Shown: positions 57,307 to 64,000 of the stretch, one piece after another
Numbering within the stretch: the stretch's first letter is position 1
Layout: every line of letters starts with the position of its first letter
NCBI RefSeq assembly: GCF_046630315.1
Contig: NZ_LQBD01000038.1
Location: 1 to 64,000 of the forward strand
Length of the DNA stretch: 64,000 bases
Source: Brucella anthropi_A
GTDB taxonomy: Bacteria; Pseudomonadota; Alphaproteobacteria; Rhizobiales; Rhizobiaceae
Direction of reading: 5' to 3'
Position numbers and translations under genes: made by a program
The notes under the pieces: generated by a model
Seen by the model: the letters and a program-made list of their open reading frames with translations, nothing else
Database searches by the model: none
Told to the model about the DNA's origin: nothing

Positions 57307-59569
57307 AGCGAGCGATCTTCAGCGCTTGCTCAAGTCCAAAATCCTTTGCTGTGTCCTTGATGGTTCGGTATGCCGCCGTGGCCTGAAAGCGGACGAGCTG
57401 CGCGGCAGTGTCTGCATCCAGTTCGACACCAGCGGCGATCTTGGTTTCAAGGTCCATCGCCCATTTGAAGCGGCGCGCATTGGCGCTTAGACCCGCATCC
57501 GGATCGAGATGGACAACCGTCGAAGACTTCCGATCCTCGGCCTCGCGCTTGATCGCTTCATGCAACTCTGCCGCCTTTTCGTTGAGCGGCTTGGGCTGGA
57601 TACCTGCCTGCGGAAGTGTGGCGGCATCGATGGCGGCGGCAATGGCCGGTGTCGAATGCTGCTCTTCGCGCTTCGGCAACTGGATGACGTTAGCGGTCTG
57701 GCCAGCTTTTTCGGCTGCTTTGCGCTTGGCAAGGCGAAGGGTGCGTTCGATACCGGATGGACCCTTTTTCAGTTCCCGGATATCTGCCTTGATCTCGCGT
57801 TCGCGCTGGCGAACGATATCGGCGGCAATGTCCTTCTGCGCCTTGACGTATTCCTGCGGATTGACGCCCGCCAGCTCTGGGCAGATCGCCACGTCGAGAA
57901 ACTCACCGCCTTCAGCGGAGAATACATACATCTTTCCCATATCGAGCGGATCGCGGCGGCAGAACACTTCCGTACCAACCATGATCGTGCCGGAAACGTA
58001 ATGCAGGCCGTTGTCCTTGATGCCCTGTTTGGTCATCTTGCGCAGGCCGTTCTTACCGGCAACCGGCATCAGCAGTGTATCAAGCGCGCGTTCGTCGATG
58101 CGACGGATCGGCGTTGTGGAAGCCTGGGCGACTTCGTTCGGTGTCCGCCCCTTCAGGCCGCTATGGGCGCTTTCGTGGTAAACGAACTCCAGCCAGTCAT
58201 CGATATGCTGCTGGAGCTGCGCGGCCGTAAGCGATACTTCGAACAGTTCATGTTCATCTGCGCCGAGGCGCTGTGCGAAGCTTTTCCGGCCTTCGATTGC
58301 CTTACGATCGGCAACAGAGTGCCCGATATAACCCGGCAGCTGCGGGCAGACATTATGCTGGAACGTCTTGATTACGCGCTCGACATGGCCTTTCTGCTCC
58401 GGGCTGTATGCGTCCGAAATGTCGGCGGTGATGTCGAGATTGCTGAACAGGCGCTTGGTGGCTATTGCCACGAAATCCGAACCATTATCCGTTTTGATAA
58501 CAGCGGCGGCACCCATCTGCAGGATCGCCTTGCGGATAAGCAGGGCAACCGCTGAAGCACGCGGCGTCTTCGATAGGGTTATGACGAGACGGCGTGTGGC
58601 AATGTCGATGCAGGCATACATCGAATAGCGCCCATCCACGCATAGGGCGTCAACGGGCGATGCGTCGATCATCCAGAGCGCGTTCGGTTCATCAATATGC
58701 CGATAGGTGCCGGTGCCGGAAAGCTTCATGGTAGAGCGGAACTTGTCCGGGTCCGTGATCTTGGTCAGGACGAGCTTCTCCTCGGCTTTCAGCGCAGCGA
58801 TGAAGTGTCGAAACGTACGCACAGGAGGCAACGGCTTCATTTCGCCATTGCGATCGGTCAATTCCGAACCAAAATGGTCCTCGCAATAGCCACGGATGAT
58901 ATCAGCCGACAAATGCGGGTTAGCCGCGATCCAGGCGAGAACAAAGGAGCGGACATCGCCGTTGTTGGCGGTTTCCAGCAAACCCTTGCCCTTGCGGGCT
59001 TCGGAGCGGTCTACGGCAAGCGCATCTTTCGCGCCTTTTGCTTTCGCCGCGCGCCAACGGAAAACTGAACGCTGAGAAATACTCGGCAGGGTTTCCTTGA
59101 CCCATGGGTCCACCTGGATCATGCCAACGTTGTAGCGGTCGCAGAATACGAACAATGCGCCTTGAACGCTGAGATTAAGGCCCTTCAAGAACAATTCAAA
59201 AGCCGCAACGACGGCAAGGCGCGCATCCCGCTCACGTTGGGCGCGGTCACTCAAGGGGACTGTCGTGGGGATTTCTGACTCGGCCTGCGGTAGTGGCTCG
59301 ACACGGCCCGTGACCATGTAGCGCTGGACATAGGCAATCTGCGGGAGAGTAGGCAGTAAACGATAATGATACTGCAAACCACCGCCGACATCGGCGCGAC
59401 CACGGCAGAGTGATGGGTAGGAACTCCAGTTGTGCCGCTTCGCATGACGAATTACGCCACTTTCCGAATGCGGAATGCCCGGCAATTTTTCTTCTGCAAT
59501 CTGTTTCGCCGTCAGCCATTCCTTCATGGCGGCGACTGGCGCGGGATTGACACGGATAATCTCGTTCAT
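57305..59569 (-). CDS. DDE transposase A (MuA-like)
   Basis: 754 aa. An N-terminal HTH (WLTAKQIAEEKLPGIPHSES) and the DDE core: D302 in LWMIDASPVD, D361 in KTDNGSDF and E397 in GHVERVIKTF. The D361-E397 spacing is 35 residues, against 55 in MuA. The C-terminus is helical and basic, where MuA has B- and ClpX-interacting parts. It should bind the GGCAAnATC repeats and cut at TG...CA. Confidence 0.93.
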   Translation of the reverse strand: MNEIIRVNPAPVAAMKEWLTAKQIAEEKLPGIPHSESGVIRHAKRHNWSSYPSLCRGRADVGGGLQYHYRLLPTLPQIAYVQRYMVTGRVEPLPQAESEIPTTVPLSDRAQRERDARLAVVAAFELFLKGLNLSVQGALFVFCDRYNVGMIQVDPWVKETLPSISQRSVFRWRAAKAKGAKDALAVDRSEARKGKGLLETANNGDVRSFVLAWIAANPHLSADIIRGYCEDHFGSELTDRNGEMKPLPPVRTFRHFIAALKAEEKLVLTKITDPDKFRSTMKLSGTGTYRHIDEPNALWMIDASPVDALCVDGRYSMYACIDIATRRLVITLSKTPRASAVALLIRKAILQMGAAAVIKTDNGSDFVAIATKRLFSNLDITADISDAYSPEQKGHVERVIKTFQHNVCPQLPGYIGHSVADRKAIEGRKSFAQRLGADEHELFEVSLTAAQLQQHIDDWLEFVYHESAHSGLKGRTPNEVAQASTTPIRRIDERALDTLLMPVAGKNGLRKMTKQGIKDNGLHYVSGTIMVGTEVFCRRDPLDMGKMYVFSAEGGEFLDVAICPELAGVNPQEYVKAQKDIAADIVRQREREIKADIRELKKGPSGIERTLRLAKRKAAEKAGQTANVIQLPKREEQHSTPAIAAAIDAATLPQAGIQPKPLNEKAAELHEAIKREAEDRKSSTVVHLDPDAGLSANARRFKWAMDLETKIAAGVELDADTAAQLVRFQATAAYRTIKDTAKDFGLEQALKIAR

Positions 59570-60033
59570 CGACGTGCAGCCTTTCGCTTGGCTGACAGCA
59601 CCTGCCGTCGCGCCTGCAATTCTTCGATGTGATCTTCAAGCAACCTGTCTTCGATCAGGTCGGCGTATTCGTTGGCGATAACCGTCAGGCCGAACATGCC
59701 GGGCACGAAGCCGAGCAGTTCCTTGGCGTCGGTCGCGTGGACAAGTGCGATGAACGCGTCGAGCGGGATGCGATGTTCACCGCTCGCCTCGGATGCCCAT
59801 TTGTCCAGCATCGTCGTGGAGATCGACCGATCCAGATAGCGCGTCATGGAGGCCGCAATTTCCGACCGGCCCTTGTTGTCATCACGTGCGTCACGCAGAG
59901 CGCGAGCTACCAAGCGGGCAATCTGGTTATCGAGCGAGCCGCGACCGGTCACGCCTTCTTCGTAGCGGATCGCCACCTGGGGAGGCGTCCACTCGAACAA
60001 GTCCTTGGTGAGAGGGTCGCGGCGCTTGGTCAT
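59566..60033 (-). CDS. Mu-like early DNA-binding protein
   Basis: 155 aa from ATG 60033 (TAATG with the ParB stop). A central helical domain (SMTRYLDRSISTTMLDKWAS) suggests helix-turn-helix binding. Similar proteins lie directly before transposase A in other Mu-like phages of the D3112/B3 type (recalled). Confidence 0.6.
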   Translation of the reverse strand: MTKRRDPLTKDLFEWTPPQVAIRYEEGVTGRGSLDNQIARLVARALRDARDDNKGRSEIAASMTRYLDRSISTTMLDKWASEASGEHRIPLDAFIALVHATDAKELLGFVPGMFGLTVIANEYADLIEDRLLEDHIEELQARRQVLSAKRKAARR

Positions 60034-60896
60034 TAACGTGCAGCCTGACGTTCTGCGAACCAACGCAGCACCGCCGCTTCATGCAGCGCAAAGAAATGAT
60101 CTTGTTCGGACGGCTTCAACCGTGCAAAGCGGTCGGCAATCTTTTCCCAACGTGCGGGTTCGTTCGGCTTCGGTGTGCCGTCGATCTGGATAATGGCTTC
60201 AGTAACGGTCAGCGCCTTGCCATCAAGCACCAGCTCAATGATCGCCGATGCACGCTCATATGGTTCGTTTGCGATAGACAGAAGCGCTTGCTGATTGTCG
60301 CAAAGCGGAAGGAATATCGCCATGCGGTCTCGCAGGTCGGCCGGAATGCCAGCAATCTTGATTGAGCGGAAAACTTCATTGCGACCGATCTTCAGGAAAC
60401 GTTGTGCCGCCTCCGAGAAACTCAGCGCAAATGCCTCGCCTTGTTCCATGATTTCAGCGTCGGTCGAATTAAGTACCAAGTTGGTACTAAATTCGGTTTC
60501 CGATTGCGGCTGCGTTTTAGGCCCGCGCTTTACGGGGTGAGCTGCCCGCCAGATTGCGCACCAATCGGCAACATCAACGCTGCGTTCCAGAACGGTCAAG
60601 CTGTGTCGATAGAAGTTCTCGGCAATGCCGGTCAGACGAATTTCTGCCTGGTCGGCAAATTCGTCCGGCTGGCGTATTGCCGCGATTACGGTAGTCTTAA
60701 GCAAGGCGGCAGCTGCAAGGCGCTTTGCACCGAAAACCAGCTGGTAACGTCCGTTCTTCTGTTCGATCACTTCGATTGGCTGTCGCTGTCCGCGAACCTT
60801 GAAGTCTTCGGCAATGGCAAATGACGCGTCTGGCGACACCTTCTTGTGTTCGGCGGAAACGTCCACGAGCGACGGATTAATGTCAGCAATAATCAT
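60033..60896 (-). CDS. ParB/IbrB-like nuclease-fold protein
   Basis: 287 aa. The N-terminal ParB-type domain has GQRQPIEVI and GAKRLAAAALLK motifs; a helical HTH centre follows (FSEAAQRFLKIGRNEVFRSI). Mu itself has no such gene in this position. It could bind DNA in early transposition or maintain the element. The ParB assignment is by motif only. Confidence 0.7.
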   Translation of the reverse strand: MIIADINPSLVDVSAEHKKVSPDASFAIAEDFKVRGQRQPIEVIEQKNGRYQLVFGAKRLAAAALLKTTVIAAIRQPDEFADQAEIRLTGIAENFYRHSLTVLERSVDVADWCAIWRAAHPVKRGPKTQPQSETEFSTNLVLNSTDAEIMEQGEAFALSFSEAAQRFLKIGRNEVFRSIKIAGIPADLRDRMAIFLPLCDNQQALLSIANEPYERASAIIELVLDGKALTVTEAIIQIDGTPKPNEPARWEKIADRFARLKPSEQDHFFALHEAAVLRWFAERQAAR

Positions 60897-60945
60897 GTTG
60901 GATGCTTTCGATTGTCAGGATGATGGAAAAAGGCTGACGGAAGCG

Positions 60946-61251
60946 TCAGGCAGCAGTCTGTGCACCGTCAGCGTTCGCGTGACGTTTTGGCCTTCCGCCG
61001 CCAGACTTGTTGCTGCTACTATCCACCCCGTCATGACGACCGCGCGTGTACATGTCGGGAAACATCTCGCGGAACGGAACGCCAAGGGCAGCGGCAATTG
61101 CTTCCGCTCCAGGCCGACTGGCTCCGATGATTCCGGCACGGCAAGCTGCGGGATACATGCCAGCATCGCGGGCTATTCCGGTCAGGGTCTTATTCTGCCG
61201 TAGTAGCTCATCCTTGATTGCTGCACGGTCCCACTTTCTTGGGTTCGTCAT
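60946..61251 (-). CDS. ner: Ner-like regulator
   Basis: 101 aa from ATG 61251 (CAGGGAGC upstream). KWDRAAIKDELLRQNKTLTG and GIIGASRPGAEAIAAALGVP are the Ner/Nlp helix-turn-helix. In Mu, Ner switches off the early promoter and the repressor promoter. The C-terminus is Gly/Lys-rich. Confidence 0.85.
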   Translation of the reverse strand: MTNPRKWDRAAIKDELLRQNKTLTGIARDAGMYPAACRAGIIGASRPGAEAIAAALGVPFREMFPDMYTRGRHDGVDSSSNKSGGGRPKRHANADGAQTAA

Positions 61252-61328
61252 GGTTGCTCCCTGTTTTCTGACCTGTGCAAGAGGTCGGTTGGCTTGGGTG
61301 TAGGTGTTGAAACAGTGTCGCAACGGAT

Positions 61329-61502
61329 ATTCGCGTAATTATGCGAATAAGTCAACGTAAAACCGTGATTATTTGCGGTCAGACTTATTCGTTTTACGTA
61401 ATTACGTGAATATTAGGCCAACATATTGATATCGCAGCGATTTTAACAATTTCGCTGCCAATTTCATATGTCTGGCGAAGGGTCAGAGTTGACGTAATTA
61501 TG
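61329..61502. promoter_or_regulatory. Repressor/Ner operators with CGTAATTA repeats
   Basis: ATTCGCGTAATTATGCGAAT (61329-61348), ACGTAATTACGT (61396-61407) and GACGTAATTATGG (61491-61503) share CGTAATTA. The second is a perfect 12-bp palindrome; the third overlaps the repressor start. This divergent gap should hold the early and repressor promoters, as in Mu O1-O3. Confidence 0.75.
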
Positions 61503-62171
61503 GGAACAACGTTCGCAGAACGCTTAGGGCAGATCGTTGACGGGGAATCTGTTCACGCTTTTTCGAAAAAAGCGGGAATCAGCGATTCGACGTTCCGGCA
61601 GTACTTGAATGGAACAATGCCTGGGCTAGAAAAGCTCATACAGATCGCAGACGCTGGCGGCGTAACGCTGGACTGGCTGGCAACAGGCAAAGGCCCAAAG
61701 CATACGGGTCAAACGCTGCCCGCAACATCTGAGCCAAGTATTGTGAATTCGGATAACGGATATGCGCTTATCCCACGGCTCGATATTCAGCCGTCTGCGG
61801 GCACCGGATCAATCATTTACACTGAAGATGCTCTTGATTTTCTTGCGTTTCAGACTGATTGGTTGAAGGCGAGAGGCATTCGCCCGGACTGCGCTAGAGT
61901 GCTCACCGCCCGTGGCGACAGCATGATGGAAACAATCCATGATGGAGACGCCCTTTTGGTAGATACGTCGATCAACCGCTTTAAAGACAATGCGATTTAC
62001 GTGTTGGTGTACGGATCAATGGTGTTGGTGAAGCGCATCCATGCTCGGATGAATGGTTCTGTTCAGTTGATCAGTGACAATCCACGATATCCGCCCGAAG
62101 AGATCACAGAAGGCGAGATAGATCAGTTGCATATCGCAGGACGCGTCATGTGGTTCGGGCGATCAATTTAA
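61500..62171 (+). CDS. Mu-like c repressor (LexA-like, S24 peptidase domain)
   Basis: 223 aa. An N-terminal HTH (HAFSKKAGISDSTFRQYLNG) is followed by an S24 domain with the catalytic Ser141 (ARGDSMMETIHDG) and Lys178 (LVKRIHAR); a putative hinge contains SAGTGS. RecA-stimulated cleavage after DNA damage would explain induction, unlike the peptidase-less CI of the other prophage. Read toward the Mu left end. The start overlaps an operator and lacks a close ribosome site. Confidence 0.85.
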   Translation: MGTTFAERLGQIVDGESVHAFSKKAGISDSTFRQYLNGTMPGLEKLIQIADAGGVTLDWLATGKGPKHTGQTLPATSEPSIVNSDNGYALIPRLDIQPSAGTGSIIYTEDALDFLAFQTDWLKARGIRPDCARVLTARGDSMMETIHDGDALLVDTSINRFKDNAIYVLVYGSMVLVKRIHARMNGSVQLISDNPRYPPEEITEGEIDQLHIAGRVMWFGRSI

Positions 62172-62192
62172 GTTTGATGTCAAAGCCTCGCC

Positions 62193-62210
62193 CTGCCATT
62201 TGATTTTGCC
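62193..62210 (-). promoter_or_regulatory. Internal left-end transposase site
   Basis: CTGCCATTTGATTTTGCC, the reverse complement of GGCAAAATCAAATGGCAG, matches the end-binding consensus. It lies 132-150 bp inside the terminus, as Mu L2/L3. Confidence 0.7.
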
Positions 62211-62249
62211 TTGCAGATTTGAGGCGAGTAGTTGTGGATTTCATGAAAG

Positions 62250-62270
62250 CCCCGGTTTTCCGGGGTTTTT
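62250..62270 (+). terminator. Terminator of the c repressor gene
   Basis: CCCCGG-TTTT-CCGGGG followed by TTTTT, 78 bp after the repressor stop. It keeps repressor transcription from reaching the host genes. Confidence 0.85.
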
Positions 62271-62317
62271 CCGTTCTATATCGCGAAATCCCACTTAATC
62301 CCGGATTATCCCGGTCA

Positions 62318-62335
62318 CTGCCATATGATATTGCC
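62318..62335 (-). promoter_or_regulatory. Terminal left-end transposase site L1
   Basis: CTGCCATATGATATTGCC is the reverse complement of GGCAATATCATATGGCAG. It lies 7 bp from the CA terminus at 62341-62342, the same distance as R1 from its TG. Confidence 0.8.
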
Positions 62336-62342
62336 GGTTACA

Positions 62343-62347
62343 CATCC
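62343..62347 (+). repeat. Target-site duplication, right copy (CATCC)
   Basis: Identical to 24966-24970, directly after the CA terminus. Following it, GGTTGATGATTTC continues host sequence. Confidence 0.9.
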
Positions 62348-62423
62348 GGTTGATGATTTCACCCGCATCAGCCGACCCTGCATAGAATAATGGTGACTGC
62401 TTTGCTCACCGCTATTGCGCACT

Positions 62424-63389
62424 TCACACCGGACAGGGAGCGCCGGAGAAAAGTGCGCCGACCGTTTGCGGGTAAATGGTTTCGCCGTCACGCATCAGAA
62501 ACAGAACATCGAGGCCGAGACGATCCGCAAGCCCTGCCCCAGCCACAGGGCCGAGCACCATGAGCGCCGTTGCCCAGGCATCGGCCTGCGCGCAGCTTCT
62601 TGCCACAACGGTGACGGAAGCAGGAGAAGCCGCAAGCGGAGCGCCCCGGCGCGGGTCCATCGTGTGCGACAACCTGTGTCCGCCAGCCGCGACCCAATGC
62701 CGGTAGTCGCCGGATGTAGCGACGGCGGCATTGTGCAGCGCCAGCATGGAATGCGGCGCGCGGCGGTTATAATCCGGCGTCTCGACCGCGATGTTCCACG
62801 GCGCGCCATCCGGACGAAGTTCCAGCGCCCGCATTTCGCCGTCTATGCCCACCAAACCGGCGTGGATGCCGAAGCGCTCAAGCGTATCAGCCAGCCGATC
62901 CACGCCATAGCCTTTGGCAATGCCGTTGAGATCAAGCGCAATGGGAGCTTTCTTGCGCGCTCGCCCACCTGAAACATCAAGCTCCAGCGCGTCATATGCG
63001 GCAATGCGCGGTCGGGCCAGCGCCTCGCCTATCCGCTTCTGATCGGCCTGGATGGGGCCGAAGCCCCATGCCGTCACCGCATCGCCCATGGCTGCATCGA
63101 AAGCCCCGCCGGAAATACGGCCGATCTCGATTGCAAGACGCAGCACCTCCATCAGGCAGGCGGGAACAGCCACCCATTCGCTGACCGGTGCGCGGTTGAG
63201 GCGCATGAGATCGCTGTCCGGCTTCCAGGTGGACATCTGCATGTCCACCGCATCCACCGCCTGTTGCAACGCGCCTTGCAAGGGCGCGGGATCGAAGCCG
63301 GCAGGAGCGTAAAAAGTTGCCGACCAGCGCGTGCCCATGGTGAGACCGTTCAGCGCATTGCGTTTGAGGTCAGTAGACATCTTCGACAT
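62424..63389 (-). CDS. apbE: FAD:protein FMN transferase (ApbE family)
   Basis: 321 aa. GLTMGTRWSATFYAPAGFD at the start, DLNGIAKGYGVDRLADTLE in the middle and RSCAQADAWATALMVLG near the end are ApbE signatures. ApbE proteins attach FMN covalently to periplasmic or membrane flavoproteins. No obvious Sec signal is seen. It overlaps the upstream flavoprotein gene by 20 nt, indicating that it matures a partner in that locus. Host gene; the 3' end lies 77 bp from the prophage. Confidence 0.9.
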   Translation of the reverse strand: MSKMSTDLKRNALNGLTMGTRWSATFYAPAGFDPAPLQGALQQAVDAVDMQMSTWKPDSDLMRLNRAPVSEWVAVPACLMEVLRLAIEIGRISGGAFDAAMGDAVTAWGFGPIQADQKRIGEALARPRIAAYDALELDVSGGRARKKAPIALDLNGIAKGYGVDRLADTLERFGIHAGLVGIDGEMRALELRPDGAPWNIAVETPDYNRRAPHSMLALHNAAVATSGDYRHWVAAGGHRLSHTMDPRRGAPLAASPASVTVVARSCAQADAWATALMVLGPVAGAGLADRLGLDVLFLMRDGETIYPQTVGALFSGAPCPV

Positions 63390-64000
63390 AGCGCTCCTCC
63401 GCTTTCAGGACGGCTGGCGTCAGCCCGGCCGGGGCCAGAATCTCGGCAAGCGCCGCAGAAACGCCCGCCGCCATCTCGCGCCCGCCGCAGACCATGATCC
63501 GCGCGCCCTTGTTGACGAGACGGACAACCTCCGCCGCCTCCTTGCGCAAGGCGTCCTGCACGTAGCTTGGATTGTCGACACGGGAACAGGCAGTGGTGAG
63601 ATTTTGCAGATGGCCGTCCCTTTGCCATGCCTGCAAATCCTCGCCGTAGAAGAAATCGCTTGCCGGATGGCGCATGCCGAAAAACAGGTGAACCGGGCGA
63701 TGCCGCCTGTTGGCGCGTATGATACCCGCCAGCGGCCCGATGCCCGTGCCCGCACCGATCAGGATCAGCGGCTTGCCGCCCTTTCCGGCGTGAAAATTCG
63801 CGTTGCGCCGCAGGAAGGCACGCATTGTGCCGCCGGACTGAAGCTCGAAGAGCTGGCCGGAGCAAAGCCCTGCCGGATGTTTTTTCACCACGATCTCGAC
63901 AAAGCCGTCGCGGCTTCCGGAAGCAAGCGAATAGAAACGCGGAACAGCCGAGCCTTCGGGAACGATCCCCAGCAGATCCCCCGCCTCGAAGCGGCTGAAC
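63370..64000 (-). CDS. Flavoprotein reductase (CysJ/FNR-like), C-terminal part, truncated by the window
   Basis: About 210 residues are visible; the gene starts beyond the right edge. The flavin motif RFYSLAS, the NADP-binding GAGTGIGPLAG and FFGMRHPASDFFYGEDL with a C-terminal EERYVEDVY are those of CysJ/NADPH-cytochrome-reductase-like FNR domains, often fused to flavodoxin or PepSY domains. With apbE it probably forms an electron-transfer unit in the envelope. Confidence 0.85.
   Translation of the reverse strand, partial: FSRFEAGDLLGIVPEGSAVPRFYSLASGSRDGFVEIVVKKHPAGLCSGQLFELQSGGTMRAFLRRNANFHAGKGGKPLILIGAGTGIGPLAGIIRANRRHRPVHLFFGMRHPASDFFYGEDLQAWQRDGHLQNLTTACSRVDNPSYVQDALRKEAAEVVRLVNKGARIMVCGGREMAAGVSAALAEILAPAGLTPAVLKAEERYVEDVY

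Larger units (their letters stand above)
24971..62342 (-). mobile_element. Complete Mu-like transposable prophage, 37,372 bp
   Basis: Termini are TGTAGCGGGCAAAATCGCG at the left and, on the - strand from 62342, TGTAACCGGCAATATCATAT; 5-bp direct repeats CATCC flank both. The gene order from 62342 leftward is Mu-like: c repressor, ner, transposase A and B, gemA, mor, lysis, head, contractile tail, fibre, methylase. All structural genes look intact, so it may be active. The element lies in reverse to Mu's conventional map. Confidence 0.95.

Noticed and set aside
1..64000. CRISPR array or retron
   Set aside because: No regularly spaced identical repeats with unique spacers and no cas or reverse transcriptase genes were seen. 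The only tandem repeats are short.

Overview
The window reads as a bacterial chromosome segment made almost entirely of two adjacent prophages. The GcrA homologue, the small alphaproteobacterial zinc-ribbon and exported proteins, and the tRNA-Thr/apbE context suggest a Hyphomicrobiales (Rhizobiales) host, perhaps Brucella/Ochrobactrum. The genus is inferred from memory of protein families, not proven here.

Positions 1-24868 are the right-hand part of a tRNA-integrated temperate phage; its left end is off the window. A possible small terminase subunit and an HGG zinc protein come first, then a rightward pair of a MoxR/CobS-like AAA ATPase and a CobT-like VWA protein. The leftward early operon (15729 down to 5268) encodes a Cro-like protein, an Acb2-like candidate anti-CBASS sponge, a RuvC-like resolvase, a DnaA-domain-IV-like protein, an SNF2 helicase, DUF2800 and DUF2815 recombination proteins, a dNMP kinase, a family A DNA polymerase and a prim-pol/helicase. 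The rightward side holds a CI-like repressor, an excisionase-like protein, a tyrosine integrase, and then a tightly packed operon with an AAA ATPase, a one-TM protein, a TerB-like protein and a dCMP deaminase. Two nearly identical 24-bp promoter/operator sequences, in opposite orientation, lie before the leftward early operon and before the post-integrase operon. The phage ends in the 3' part of a tRNA-Thr(CGU), taken as attR.

Positions 24971-62342 are a complete Mu-like transposable prophage of 37,372 bp. It has TG...CA ends, related end-binding repeats (GGCAAnATCnnnTGGCA) and a 5-bp target duplication CATCC on both sides (24966-24970 and 62343-62347). It lies with its Mu 'left' end on the right. 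Reading leftwards from 62342: LexA-like c repressor, CGTAATTA operators, Ner, ParB-like protein, transposase A, ATPase B, accessory genes including GcrA and GemA, Mor, lysis genes (GH19 endolysin, holin-like protein, spanins), terminase, DUF935 portal, MuF, protease, capsid, contractile tail (sheath, tube, -1 frameshifted chaperone, tape measure, baseplate, spike), a glycine-rich fibre and a Dam-type methylase at the far end.

Only about 100 bp of host DNA separate the two prophages. To the right of the Mu-like element are host genes for an ApbE flavin transferase and the end of a flavoprotein reductase. Removing the Mu-like element and one TSD copy rejoins the host sequence between the tRNA-Thr and apbE.
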